A stretch of 64,000 bases of DNA, from contig NZ_FMYZ01000002.1 of assembly GCF_900101625.1 (NCBI RefSeq), positions 62,001-126,000 on the forward strand, given 5' to 3'. The DNA is from Cupriavidus sp. YR651 (GTDB taxonomy: Bacteria; Pseudomonadota; Gammaproteobacteria; Burkholderiales; Burkholderiaceae). This document shows, piece by piece, positions 1 through 8,777 of the stretch (position 1 is its first letter; each line of letters begins with the position of its first letter). Made by a program: the position numbers and the translations under genes. The notes below the pieces were generated by a model. The model made no database searches. It saw only the letters and a program-made list of their open reading frames with translations, and was not told the origin of the DNA.

Positions 1-134
1 CCGGCCGCCGCCTGCTTCTGTTCGAACACGATATGCGCCGATGCGTTGGGCGACCACGCCGCCGCCGCCAGGCAGGCAACACCGGCGAAGGTGGCGAACA
101 GGGGAGCGAGAGCAGGGCGCAGGCGCAAGGTCAT
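1..134 (-). CDS. YcnI-like DUF1775 protein, N-terminal fragment
   Basis: Only the first 44 codons lie in the window; the gene runs off the left edge. The translation starts MTLRLRPALA, continues as a typical Sec signal peptide (hydrophobic stretch with Ala-rich core, cleavage near NASA-HI), and the mature protein starts with AHIVFEQKQAAAG. That start (Ala-His followed by an Glu-Gln-x-x-Ala-x-Ala-Gly segment) is typical of the exported YcnI/DUF1775 family, whose N-terminal His can bind copper. Family members usually sit near copper genes; a PCu(A)C chaperone lies 2.8 kb to the right. The call rests on a short stretch only. Confidence 0.55.
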   Translation of the reverse strand, partial: MTLRLRPALAPLFATFAGVACLAAAAWSPNASAHIVFEQKQAAA

Positions 135-433
135 GATGGATCGGGATTCGGAAGTCGGTAAGGAAATTGAAATCGCGCGCCAGTCTAGCGTCAATCCGCC
201 GCATGGCTGTGCGACCTGGTGCCGCAGCGCGGATATCCGGTCACATCGAGGCACGCGACGCAGCGCGGTTATCCGTGCGTATCGGCTTGGCTCTCACCGG
301 TAAGGTTGGTAAGCATTGGTAAGCACACTGGCGCGGCACCCGGGGCGAATGAGACCCTTGCGCACCTTGTCGGTCTACTGGGACCGGGGCGGGAGCCACC
401 GCATCCACCTCAAATACCTGCCGGGAGTCAGCC
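135..433. other. Intergenic region with tandem 10-bp repeat
   Basis: This 299-bp stretch separates two divergent genes and I find no convincing gene in it. It contains a perfect tandem duplication of TTGGTAAGCA at 306-315 and 316-325, preceded by a degenerate third copy (CCGGTAAGG, near 298-306). It probably holds the promoters of both flanking genes. I could not assign -35/-10 boxes with confidence. Confidence 0.5.
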
Positions 434-799
434 ATGTCGCGCAATACCTCGCGTACCCCCTTTTTCAAACGCAACCAGGTGCGAAAGCGCCGGGTGGCGA
501 TAGCCACGGCGAGTGTCGTGGCCGGGATCACCGCCGCCACCGTGTTCCTGTGTCTGCGGCCCGCGGTAGCGCCTGCCGTCGCGGCGTCGCTGCCGATCAC
601 AACGTCGGCGAAGGCCGATCAGCCGGAGCGCCAGGCCGCGCACGACGGCGCGGCCGCCGTGGCCGCCGTGGCGATGGCATCGGGCGCAATGGTCACGCTG
701 GTCGACCGTCACGCCAGCGATGCCGTGCGCATGGCCGATGCTTCGGACAATGCGTCCGTGGACGACCTCGGCTGGGACTACGTGCAACTGCGCCTGTAA
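434..799 (+). CDS. Hypothetical membrane-anchored protein
   Basis: Protein of 121 residues that I do not recognise. A basic N-terminus (residues 1-20, many Arg/Lys) is followed by one hydrophobic segment at about residues 20-42, giving a predicted signal anchor with the rest outside the cytoplasm. The outer part is Ala-rich and polar with no motif I know, and ends in DDLGWDYVQLRL. A GGGAG element lies 7 nt before the ATG. The gene converges on roxR. The start, ribosome site and codon usage look real, but the function is unknown. Confidence 0.55.
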   Translation: MSRNTSRTPFFKRNQVRKRRVAIATASVVAGITAATVFLCLRPAVAPAVAASLPITTSAKADQPERQAAHDGAAAVAAVAMASGAMVTLVDRHASDAVRMADASDNASVDDLGWDYVQLRL

Positions 800-824
800 G
801 CGACGGCGCCTGCAAGCGAGGGTC

Positions 825-1421
825 CTAGCGCGACACCGGCCGCTTGCCCAGCTTGCGCTGCAATGTGCGCCGATGCATGTTGAGCGCCCGCGCCGTGGCC
901 GAGATATTGCCACCGTGCTCCGTGAGCACGCGCTGGATGTGCTCCCACTCGAGCCGTGCCACGGATAGCGGCACCGGTTCCTCGAGCGCGGCTTCCGCCG
1001 CATCTTCTGAAATCCCCGCCATCAGCGCCGTCAGGATCGAATCGACATTGGCCGGCTTGGCCAGGTATTCGTCCGCCCCCTGCTTGACCGCGGCCACGGC
1101 CGTGGCGATGCTCGCATAGCCTGTCAGCACGAGGATGCGCGCGTCCGGCAACGCGGCGCGCAGCGGTGCCACCAGATGCAGGCCCGATTCGGCCGGCGCG
1201 GTGCCGCCCGATTCCGCCGGGGGCCCCAGATGGAGATCGAGCGTGACATACGCAAACGACGTACGCGCCGCCAGCGCGAGCGCCGTACTGCCGTTGTGCG
1301 CCACCTGCACCGCATAGCCGCGCCGCGTCAGCGCACGGGCCAGCGTGCCGGAGAACACCTCGTCGTCATCGATCACAAGGAAGGGGGTGGCGTCGGTAGG
1401 CGCGGAGGCGTCGGTCATCAC
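825..1421 (-). CDS. roxR: RegA/PrrA/RoxR-type response regulator
   Basis: Receiver domain (about residues 13-130) joined to a Fis-type helix-turn-helix (about 150-195), the layout of RegA/PrrA/ActR/RoxR redox regulators. Visible receiver residues: acidic cluster DDDE at 18-21, phosphoacceptor Asp62 in LDLHLG, Thr100 in LTGYAS, and Lys122 in AKP. The end of the protein (NISATARALNMHRRTLQRKL) is the conserved DNA-recognition helix of this family. The gene overlaps the sensor kinase by ATGA, so the pair is translationally coupled; either of two adjacent ATG codons could start it. Odd feature: about a dozen extra residues directly after the phosphoacceptor contain PAESG twice. Confidence 0.9.
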   Translation of the reverse strand: MMTDASAPTDATPFLVIDDDEVFSGTLARALTRRGYAVQVAHNGSTALALAARTSFAYVTLDLHLGPPAESGGTAPAESGLHLVAPLRAALPDARILVLTGYASIATAVAAVKQGADEYLAKPANVDSILTALMAGISEDAAEAALEEPVPLSVARLEWEHIQRVLTEHGGNISATARALNMHRRTLQRKLGKRPVSR

Positions 1422-2809
1422 GGTTGGAAGTCGGGTTGAGGCGCGAGCGCGCGATCGGCTGCGCGAGTCGCGCCCGGTAGTGGCAGCCGCAGTTCGGCCA
1501 CGGTGCCACCGTCGGGGTGATCATGCCAGGCGAGGTTGCCGCCGAGTTGGCGTGCCGCGCTTTGCGCGAGATAGAGTCCGATGCCCTGGCCGCCATGCGC
1601 GCTGACCACGGGCGCTTCACCCAGTCGTGCGCGCAGCGCGGGCGGGATGCCGCCGCCATGATCGGTCACGCGGCAGCACAGCGACGCGCCTTCGAGCGCG
1701 ATGTCCAGCCGCAGCGGCGGCCCTTGGCGCGTCGCCTGCCCCGCCGATCGCTGGCTGCGCGCGGCGTTATCGAGCAGGATGGTGAGGATCTGGCTCACGC
1801 GGGCGGTATCGGTGGGTTGCGTTGCCGCTTCCGGCGTGACGCACGATTGCAGGCTGGCCTGCGGGTGGCGCAGTTGCCAGCGTTCGACGAACGGCGCGAG
1901 CCACGCCTCGACAGGCTGCGGCGCCAGCGTCTCGTGATCCTCGCGCAGCCGCGCCAGGATCGACCGGCAGAGCTCCAGTTGCTGTTCCATCGTGCGCAGG
2001 TCCGACAGGTAGTCCGCCACCGGCGTGGTGCCGCGCCGGCCATCGGCGGCATCGGCGCGCAGCTCGCCGGCAATGACGGCCAGCGTGGCCAGCGGCGTGC
2101 CGATCTCGTGGGCCACGGCCGCAGCCTGGTCGTTCAGCGCTTCCACACGCGCTTCGCGCAGCAGCTGCTCGCGCGCCTGGTTGAGCTGCGCGTCGCGCTG
2201 GCGCAGCACGCCGGACAGGCGCGCGACGAAGAACGCGATCATCACCGCGCTGGCCATGAAGTTGAGCCACATCCCGGCCAGGTGGTAGTTCACCGCGTTG
2301 TCCGGGTTGTGCAGGTTCAGCGGGACATATTCGAGCAACAGCAGCGAGTAGCAGGCCAGCGCGTACAGCGCGAGCACGGAGACCAGCCGCCACGGCAGGA
2401 TGGCGGCGGCAATCGCCAGCCCCGGCAGGTAGAACGACACAAACGGGTTGGTGGCGCCCCCGGTGTAGAACAGGATCGCGGACAGGGCGGTCAGGTCCAC
2501 CATCATCTGGCCCATCAGCTCGGCGTCCGTGGGCACGGTATTGCGTGTGGCGTGCCACCGCAACCGCGCCACCGTGAGCAGATTGAACATCGTCTGCAAC
2601 ACGAACAGGAACAGTAGCGGCTTGTAGGGCAGGATGATGCCGGCGATGGATTCGCACGACACCAGCAACGTCGCCTGCCCGGCCAGCAGCGCCCAGCGCA
2701 GCCAGCACAGGCGGCGCAGGCTGACCAGGCTGTGGCGCTGAGGCGCCGTGCCGGGAAAGCTGGCGGGGGCGGAGTGGTGGACAGTGGACATGGCGACGGT
2801 GGCTTCCAT
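1418..2809 (-). CDS. roxS: RegB/PrrB/RoxS-type redox sensor histidine kinase
   Basis: Membrane histidine kinase with about six N-terminal transmembrane segments followed by the kinase core. The loop motif GGATNPF (about residues 117-123) is the conserved GGxxNPF element tied to quinone sensing in RegB. The H-box reads AAVAHEIGTPLATLAV, with the phospho-His near residue 234. A Cys in QLELCRSIL, 47 residues later, sits about where the redox-active cysteine of RegB is found. ATP-binding boxes are visible (LTILLDNAARS, DHGGGIPP, GQGIGLYLAQSAARQLGG). The reading frame extends upstream to 2866, but ATG codons at 2809 or 2791 are better starts. It forms one operon with the downstream response regulator. 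Confidence 0.88.
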   Translation of the reverse strand: MEATVAMSTVHHSAPASFPGTAPQRHSLVSLRRLCWLRWALLAGQATLLVSCESIAGIILPYKPLLFLFVLQTMFNLLTVARLRWHATRNTVPTDAELMGQMMVDLTALSAILFYTGGATNPFVSFYLPGLAIAAAILPWRLVSVLALYALACYSLLLLEYVPLNLHNPDNAVNYHLAGMWLNFMASAVMIAFFVARLSGVLRQRDAQLNQAREQLLREARVEALNDQAAAVAHEIGTPLATLAVIAGELRADAADGRRGTTPVADYLSDLRTMEQQLELCRSILARLREDHETLAPQPVEAWLAPFVERWQLRHPQASLQSCVTPEAATQPTDTARVSQILTILLDNAARSQRSAGQATRQGPPLRLDIALEGASLCCRVTDHGGGIPPALRARLGEAPVVSAHGGQGIGLYLAQSAARQLGGNLAWHDHPDGGTVAELRLPLPGATRAADRALAPQPDFQP

Positions 2810-2979
2810 GCCGCGAGTGTAGCAATGCCGCCGCACCGACCCCACGCGTGCGACACCGTGCCGCATTCTGGCGCGCGGCGGGCGCTGCCAGACTACGCGG
2901 TTGCGCCGTCCCGGGCCTCGCCCTGGCCGGCATGGTCTAATGACCGCACTTTTCTAGCAGACTCGTGGAGACCTCCAAG

Positions 2980-3477
2980 ATGCAAGCCAACTTCCGCGCG
3001 GCCCGCGCCGCCACGATCGTCACCCTGGCCCTGGGCGGCCTGCTGGGCAGCGCGCATGCCATGGCGCAGGTGGACGTCAGCAACGCCTGGGTACGTGGCA
3101 CCGTGCCGGCGCAGACCGCCTCCGGCGCGTTCATGACCCTTCATGCGCACGACACGGCAAAGCTGGTCGGCGTGTCCTCGCCGGTGGCCACGGCCGAACT
3201 GCATGAGATGAAGATGGAAAACAACGTGATGCGGATGCGTCAGGTTCCGTCGCTGGACCTGCCGAAGATGCAGAACGTGGAACTCAAGCCGGGCGGCTAC
3301 CACGTGATGCTGATGGGCCTGAAGTCCCAGCTCAAGGCCGGGGACACGGTGCCCATCACGTTGAAGATCGAGCAGAACGGCAAGGTGATCGAGCAGCAGG
3401 TCAAGGCCGAGGTCCGCGACCTGACCGCCGCCGCGCCGGCGGCTGCATCCGGCGCTCACGGCGATCACAAGCACTGA
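2980..3477 (+). CDS. PCu(A)C periplasmic copper chaperone
   Basis: Protein of 165 residues with a signal peptide ending near AHAMA, then a single PCu(A)C domain. The copper ligand pattern is visible: HEMKMENNVMRMR followed about 20 residues later by YHVMLMGL, fitting the H(M)x10Mx21HxM signature. The C-terminus carries an extra His-rich tail (HGDHKH). The family delivers Cu(I) to the CuA site of cytochrome oxidase. The ATG at 2980 is preceded by GTGGAG 9 nt upstream; an in-frame GTG at 2965 is less likely. Being next to the redox regulators suggests a respiratory context, which is inference. Confidence 0.9.
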   Translation: MQANFRAARAATIVTLALGGLLGSAHAMAQVDVSNAWVRGTVPAQTASGAFMTLHAHDTAKLVGVSSPVATAELHEMKMENNVMRMRQVPSLDLPKMQNVELKPGGYHVMLMGLKSQLKAGDTVPITLKIEQNGKVIEQQVKAEVRDLTAAAPAAASGAHGDHKH

Positions 3478-3515
3478 TCACCAGATCACGGCGCGCGGCG
3501 ACAGCGCGCGCACGG

Positions 3516-4448
3516 TCAGCCGCGCAGGCTGATGGCCTCCTCGGTCTCCGGCGCGGCGGCGGCCTGCAGCATCCGCTCGCGCAGCCAGGTGTGGCCGGGA
3601 TCGGCCTCGGCCCGCTCGGGCCAGATCATGCTGTAGGTGAAGCCGGGAATCGCGAACGGCGCCTCGAATATCGCCAGGCGCGGATCGGCCAGCGCCTGCA
3701 GGCTGCGCCGCGCGGCGGTCAGCACCATGTTCGTCCCCACGATCAGCCCGGGCGCCACGCTCCAGTGCGGGACCGTGCAGGCAATCTTGCGCCGGCCGCC
3801 CAGGCGGGCCACGGTGGCGTCCACCACCTCGCCGCGCTCGCTGGCCGCCGTCACCAGCACGTGGGACCGCGCCAGGTAGGCCACATGGTCAAGCCGGCCG
3901 GTGTCGCGTACCGTCGCGGCGTCCACGGCACAGGCAAAGTCATCGTCGAACAGGATGTCCGTGCGCACGCCATCGGGCTGGTAGCTGAAGGCACCGAGCG
4001 CGATGTCGATTTCCCCGTCCGCCACCTGCGCGGTCATGGTCTCGCGGCTGGCCTGCGTGACCACCAGGTCGATATTGGGCGCGGCCTTGCGAACGGCGCG
4101 CAGCAGCCGCGGCAGCACCACCAGCGTGCCGTAGTCCGACATCGCCAGCTTGAACGTGCGTCGCGCGGTGGACGGCTGGAAGCCCGTGGGGCCCAGCAGG
4201 ATGCGCACCTGCGCCAGCGCCTCCGCCAGCGGGCTGGCCAGTTCGTGGGCGCGTGGCGTCAGCACCAGGCCACCCTGGCCGCGCACCAGCACGGGATCGT
4301 CGAGGAGTTGTCGCAGCCGTGCCAGCGAATGGCTGACGGCTGGCTGGCTCAGCTGCAGCCGCAGTGCGGCGCGCGAGATGTGGCGTTCGGCCAGCAGTGC
4401 TTCCAGCACCACCAGCAAATTGAGGTCGATTCCGCGTAGATCATTCAT
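3516..4448 (-). CDS. LysR-family transcriptional regulator
   Basis: Protein of 310 residues with an N-terminal winged HTH (DLNLLVVLEALLAERHISRAALRLQLSQPAVSHSL...) and a substrate-binding-like effector domain starting near residue 95 (FKLAMSDYGTLVVLPRLL). The opening (MNDLRGIDLNLL) and the SDYG motif resemble the NodD/LinR/PcpR-type branch of LysR regulators. The target is not evident: both neighbours face the same way or converge, so there is no classical divergent partner. A large nested inverted repeat just upstream (4451-4491) could be its own operator. Confidence 0.88.
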   Translation of the reverse strand: MNDLRGIDLNLLVVLEALLAERHISRAALRLQLSQPAVSHSLARLRQLLDDPVLVRGQGGLVLTPRAHELASPLAEALAQVRILLGPTGFQPSTARRTFKLAMSDYGTLVVLPRLLRAVRKAAPNIDLVVTQASRETMTAQVADGEIDIALGAFSYQPDGVRTDILFDDDFACAVDAATVRDTGRLDHVAYLARSHVLVTAASERGEVVDATVARLGGRRKIACTVPHWSVAPGLIVGTNMVLTAARRSLQALADPRLAIFEAPFAIPGFTYSMIWPERAEADPGHTWLRERMLQAAAAPETEEAISLRG

Positions 4449-4450
4449 GT

Positions 4451-4491
4451 GACGAATGTTAAACCGGATGACTTCGGTTTTGTCATTCGTC
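4451..4491. promoter_or_regulatory. Nested perfect inverted repeat upstream of lysR gene
   Basis: GACGAATG (4451-4458) is the exact reverse complement of CATTCGTC (4484-4491). Inside this lies a second perfect pair, AAACCG (4461-4466) and CGGTTT (4475-4480). The two could form a 14-bp stem with small internal bulges. It lies 3 nt before the LysR start codon and after the CWC gene stop. There is no T-run, so an operator for the LysR protein or an mRNA hairpin is more likely than a terminator. Confidence 0.45.
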
Positions 4492-4503
4492 GTGCGGAAT
4501 TTT

Positions 4504-4716
4504 TCAGGAGGCGCCCGCGTCCTGCCGCTGTTTCAGGCAGTTCGGGCAGAGACAGTGTTGCCCCGCCACGATCTGGCGGGCGGGCAACAAGGGCTGGCTG
4601 GCGCACCAGCATTCCGGCAGCCCCGCCACATAACCGCACACGAACGAGGCGCCGCAGCGGCTGCAATGTTCGACGGGGCGAAGCTGGCCCGTCTGGATCG
4701 TCGACGGATCGGTCAT
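4504..4716 (-). CDS. Cysteine-rich CWC-family protein
   Basis: Small protein of 70 residues with cysteines in the pattern CSRCGASFVCG...PECWC...HCLCPNCL, matching the cysteine-rich CWC family named for its Cys-Trp-Cys motif; probably zinc binding. Function is unknown in the family. The start ATG overlaps the stop of the anti-sigma gene (ATGA at 4713-4716), so the two are translationally coupled in an ECF sigma operon. Whether it takes part in sigma regulation is open. Confidence 0.75.
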   Translation of the reverse strand: MTDPSTIQTGQLRPVEHCSRCGASFVCGYVAGLPECWCASQPLLPARQIVAGQHCLCPNCLKQRQDAGAS

Positions 4717-4937
4717 GGCTGGTCGGGGCCGCCCTCGTCCTGCCCCAGCCGGCGCATCGCCTCGCGCATTGTCCGCATCTGACCGCTGAAATTGGTGCAG
4801 GCCTCGCAGATGGCCAGATGGCTGCGCACGCGCAATCGCTCGATCCACGACAGCGGACGGTCCATGCCCTTCATGGTCAGGTGATGTACCTCTTCGCAGT
4901 TCGGCATGAAGCGGCGGGAAGGACGGGGCTCGGACAT
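4713..4937 (-). CDS. Short soluble zinc anti-sigma factor (zf-HC2 / ZAS type)
   Basis: About 74 residues from MSEPRPSRR; an alternative ATG lies at 4907. The core is CEEVHHLTMKGMDRPLSW followed by HLAICEACTNF, which contains the HxxxCxxC zinc anti-sigma motif plus an upstream Cys. There is no transmembrane segment, so it would be a cytoplasmic anti-sigma, as in zinc- or redox-responsive ZAS proteins. It is encoded about 100 nt after the ECF sigma gene, in the same direction, and overlaps the CWC gene. Likely role: to hold the sigma factor until stress releases it (inference). Confidence 0.7.
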   Translation of the reverse strand: MSEPRPSRRFMPNCEEVHHLTMKGMDRPLSWIERLRVRSHLAICEACTNFSGQMRTMREAMRRLGQDEGGPDQP

Positions 4938-5040
4938 GGGCTGTGGGCAGGTGCGTTTTGGTGTTGGGGCGGGTTGGCTCGGGTCGATGCTGTCGGGCCT
5001 GTGCCTTTCGGCGGAATTTCGGCGGCGTTTCAGTGGCGTT

Positions 5041-5643
5041 TCAGCGGGCCACGGGCTTTGTGGCGTCACCGCCACGCTGCCCGAACCAGTTCACCTCCAG
5101 GCATTCGCGCAGTCGCATGCGGGCGCGGTACAGCATGACCCAGGCATTGGTCGCGCTGATCTGCAGATCCTGACAGATTTCTTCCGTCTCCAGTTCCAGC
5201 CATTCCCGCATCATGAAAATCCGGCCGGCCTTGGGTGGCAAGCGGTCGACGCAAACCTGCAGGATCTCGAAGAATTCACGTCGCTCGAATGTGCTGTGCG
5301 GATCGCCCCAGTCGGATGGCGGGTGCTGGTAGTGGCCGTTGCGCGCAAACAGCGCGTCGAAGGCATCCTGCTCGGACTGCGACTCGCCGTCGTCGTCGGC
5401 GGTGAGCGTCAGCCGCACCTCGCGCTTGCCGCTGCGCAGGATATCGATGATCTTGTGCTTGAGAATGCCGACCAGATAGGTGCGTAGCGTCGACTGGCCT
5501 GCAAAGCGCTCCGGATGCTCCAGCGCGGCCAGCAGCGTCTCGGAAACCGTGTCCTCGGCCAGCGCCTCGTCGCGCAGCTGCAGGTGGGCAAAACGCAGCA
5601 GGTAGGGCCGCACGGTCTGGAGTTCAGCGGGATCGAGGCTCAT
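5041..5643 (-). CDS. ECF RNA polymerase sigma factor
   Basis: Protein of 200 residues with sigma-70 region 2 (about 10-80; RFAHLQLRDEALAEDTVSET, then TYLVGILKHKIIDILRS) and region 4 (about 130-190; LPPKAGRIFMMREWLELETEEICQDL, then NAWVMLYRARMRLREC). The linker between regions is longer and more acidic than usual. The ATG at 5643 has AAGGG upstream; earlier in-frame starts give a low-complexity extension. First gene of a three-gene unit with an anti-sigma and a CWC protein. Autoregulation is likely for this class but is not shown here. Confidence 0.85.
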   Translation of the reverse strand: MSLDPAELQTVRPYLLRFAHLQLRDEALAEDTVSETLLAALEHPERFAGQSTLRTYLVGILKHKIIDILRSGKREVRLTLTADDDGESQSEQDAFDALFARNGHYQHPPSDWGDPHSTFERREFFEILQVCVDRLPPKAGRIFMMREWLELETEEICQDLQISATNAWVMLYRARMRLRECLEVNWFGQRGGDATKPVAR

Positions 5644-6902
<1,259 letters not shown>

Positions 6903-6985
6903 GCGGACTAGCGCGGGGCGGCGCCGGATGCTTCGGCCCGCCGCTCCGCCGGTCACTTCCCCCATTGAATTCCCCAGCAGCCGGC

Positions 6986-7996
6986 GTGTTTCTCCGACAA
7001 CCTACCTCGCGCCGCGGTCTTCGCGCGCGCCCATCGGGGCAACGGCCCCGGCATCCGCTGGTGAGGCGTCCCGCCGGCGATACGTCGGGCGATACGGTCT
7101 GGCTGTTCGATCTCGACAACACGCTGCACGACGCCTCGCACGCGATCTTCCCGGCCATCAACCGGCTGATGACCGCCTACGTGGCGCGCGTGATCGGCAG
7201 CGACGACGCCACGGCCAGCCGCGTCCGCGTGGACTACTGGCAGCGCTACGGCGCCACGCTGCTCGGCATGATCCGGCACCACGATGTCGATCCGGCGGAC
7301 TTCCTGCGCGCGGCGCATGACTTCCCCGAACTGGCCGACATGGTGCGCGTGCGCCGTGGCCTGGTGGCGGCGCTGCGCCGGCTGCCCGGGCGCAAGATCC
7401 TGGTCACCAACGCGCCGCGACAGTACGCGCGGTCCGTGATGGCCATCGCCGGCATCGACCGGTGTTTCGAACGCGTGGTCGCCATCGAGGATATGTGGGT
7501 GCATGGCCACCTGCGGCCCAAGCCGGACCGCCGCATGCTGCGGCGCCTGCTGGCACGCACCGGGGTGGCGCCACACCGCGCGGTGCTGGTGGAAGACACG
7601 CTGTCGCATCTGAAGCACTATGCGGGCACGGGCATCCGCACCGCCTGGGTGACGGGGTACCTCCGCACGCTGGCGCCGTCACGGCCGCACGCGGCGCCGG
7701 CTCCGGTCGATGCCGCCGTGCCCGGCGCCACCGGAGACGCGGCGATGCGCTCGACGCTGGCTGCCGAGGATCGCCAGGGCGTGGGTCATGCGGCACAGGA
7801 GCACTCGGTCACGCTAGTGGCGGCGGAAAGCCAGGACCCGCCGGCAGCCGGTGGCGGCGCGAAGCTGGCGCCGCAATCGCAGCCCGACCAGGCCCCGCGC
7901 GTACGGGCGCGCGTGGTGAATCGCCCGGGCTATGTGGACATAAAAGTACAATCGATGCATCAACTCCTACGACGAATGCGGAGAATCGGGTCATGA
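6986..7996 (+). CDS. HAD-family pyrimidine 5'-nucleotidase
   Basis: HAD hydrolase with motif I FDLDNTLHD, motif II ILVTNAP and motif III/IV KPDRRMLRRLL...AVLVEDTLSHLKH, which together match the SDT1-like pyrimidine 5'-nucleotidase group. The conserved domain is followed by a poorly conserved Ala/Pro-rich C-terminal extension of about 100 residues. The start is uncertain: no ATG fits, and GTG at 6986 or 7061 are the candidates; the earlier one adds an Arg-rich leader. Its stop overlaps the slmA start (ATGA), so the two are co-translated. The argB / nucleotidase / slmA order is known to me from Cupriavidus-type genomes. Confidence 0.8.
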   Translation: MFLRQPTSRRGLRARPSGQRPRHPLVRRPAGDTSGDTVWLFDLDNTLHDASHAIFPAINRLMTAYVARVIGSDDATASRVRVDYWQRYGATLLGMIRHHDVDPADFLRAAHDFPELADMVRVRRGLVAALRRLPGRKILVTNAPRQYARSVMAIAGIDRCFERVVAIEDMWVHGHLRPKPDRRMLRRLLARTGVAPHRAVLVEDTLSHLKHYAGTGIRTAWVTGYLRTLAPSRPHAAPAPVDAAVPGATGDAAMRSTLAAEDRQGVGHAAQEHSVTLVAAESQDPPAAGGGAKLAPQSQPDQAPRVRARVVNRPGYVDIKVQSMHQLLRRMRRIGS

Positions 7997-8637
7997 CGCA
8001 AACCATCGCACGCCAGCCAGAGGCGCCAACGGGCGCCCTCGAGCCGGACGTCCCTGCGCGCAAACGCCCCCGTCCGGGCGAGCGCCGCATCCAGATCCTG
8101 CAGACACTGGCAGGCATGCTGGAGCATCCCCGCGGGGAAAAAATCACCACGGCGGCGCTGGCCGCCCGGCTGTCGGTCTCGGAAGCCGCGCTGTACCGGC
8201 ACTTCGCCAGCAAGGCGCAGATGTTCGAGGGCCTGATCGGCTTTATCGAGCAAACCGTTTTCGGCCTGATCAACCAGATCACCACGCAGGAAGAGCACGG
8301 CCTGCGCCAGGCGCAGGCCATCGTGCGCATGCTGTTGTCGTTTGCCGAGAAGAACCCCGGCATGACGCGCGTGCTGACCGGCGAGGCGCTGGTGGGCGAG
8401 CACGAGCGCTTGCAGGAACGCATCAACCAGATGGTGGACCGCATCGAGGCGTCGCTGCGGCAGTGCCTGAAGGTGGCGGTCACGCAGGCGGCATTTCCGC
8501 CCGATGTCGATATTCCGGTGCGCGTGACGCTGATCACGGCGACGGTCCAGGGGCATTGGCACCGGTATGTGAAGAGCGGTTTCCGCAAGGCGCCGAGCGA
8601 AACCATCGACACCCAGCTGCGCGTCCTGCTGGGCTGA
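7993..8637 (+). CDS. slmA: Nucleoid occlusion factor SlmA (TetR family)
   Basis: Protein of 214 residues. The N-terminal HTH reads GERRIQILQTLAGMLEHP...ITTAALAARLSVSEAALYRHFASKAQMFEGL, the hallmark of SlmA, which binds chromosomal sites and blocks FtsZ assembly over the nucleoid. The C-terminal half is all-helical as in the family. The start codon overlaps the nucleotidase stop. About 30 extra residues (Pro/Arg-rich) precede the HTH, which is common in betaproteobacterial versions. Confidence 0.9.
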   Translation: MTQTIARQPEAPTGALEPDVPARKRPRPGERRIQILQTLAGMLEHPRGEKITTAALAARLSVSEAALYRHFASKAQMFEGLIGFIEQTVFGLINQITTQEEHGLRQAQAIVRMLLSFAEKNPGMTRVLTGEALVGEHERLQERINQMVDRIEASLRQCLKVAVTQAAFPPDVDIPVRVTLITATVQGHWHRYVKSGFRKAPSETIDTQLRVLLG

Positions 8638-8660
8638 ATGCCGCCGCACCACGTACACCA

Positions 8661-8690
8661 GCCGGGCCTCAGGGCCCGGTTGTCGTTTCT
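8661..8690 (+). terminator. Weak terminator-like hairpin after slmA
   Basis: CCGGGCC-tca-GGGCCCGG can form a strong GC stem at about 8662-8679, followed by TTGTCGTTTCT, a T-rich but interrupted tail. It lies 24 nt after the slmA stop and before the metX promoter. Plausible intrinsic terminator; moderate confidence because the T-run is broken. Confidence 0.45.
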
Positions 8691-8734
8691 GCCCGCTTCC
8701 ACCGCACGCGTGCCTTATCCGGCAGGGCGAGCAT

Positions 8735-8770
8735 CGTATGCGATACGCATCGCGCGGATTGCTCTATAAT
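8735..8770 (+). promoter_or_regulatory. Promoter of metX leader with overlapping palindromes
   Basis: A perfect consensus -10 box TATAAT lies at 8765-8770, about 10 nt before the aptamer P1 stem, so transcription should start almost at the aptamer. The -35 zone is poor but is covered by two overlapping palindromes: CGTAT-GCG-ATACG (8735-8747) and ATGCG-ATA-CGCAT (8738-8750). This suggests a protein operator on top of RNA control (inference). Confidence 0.6.
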
Positions 8771-8777
8771 CTGCGCG

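Noticed and set aside
1517..2617. Open frame of 366 codons on the plus strand
   Set aside because: Antisense to the RoxS-like kinase; very Arg/Gln-rich shadow product.
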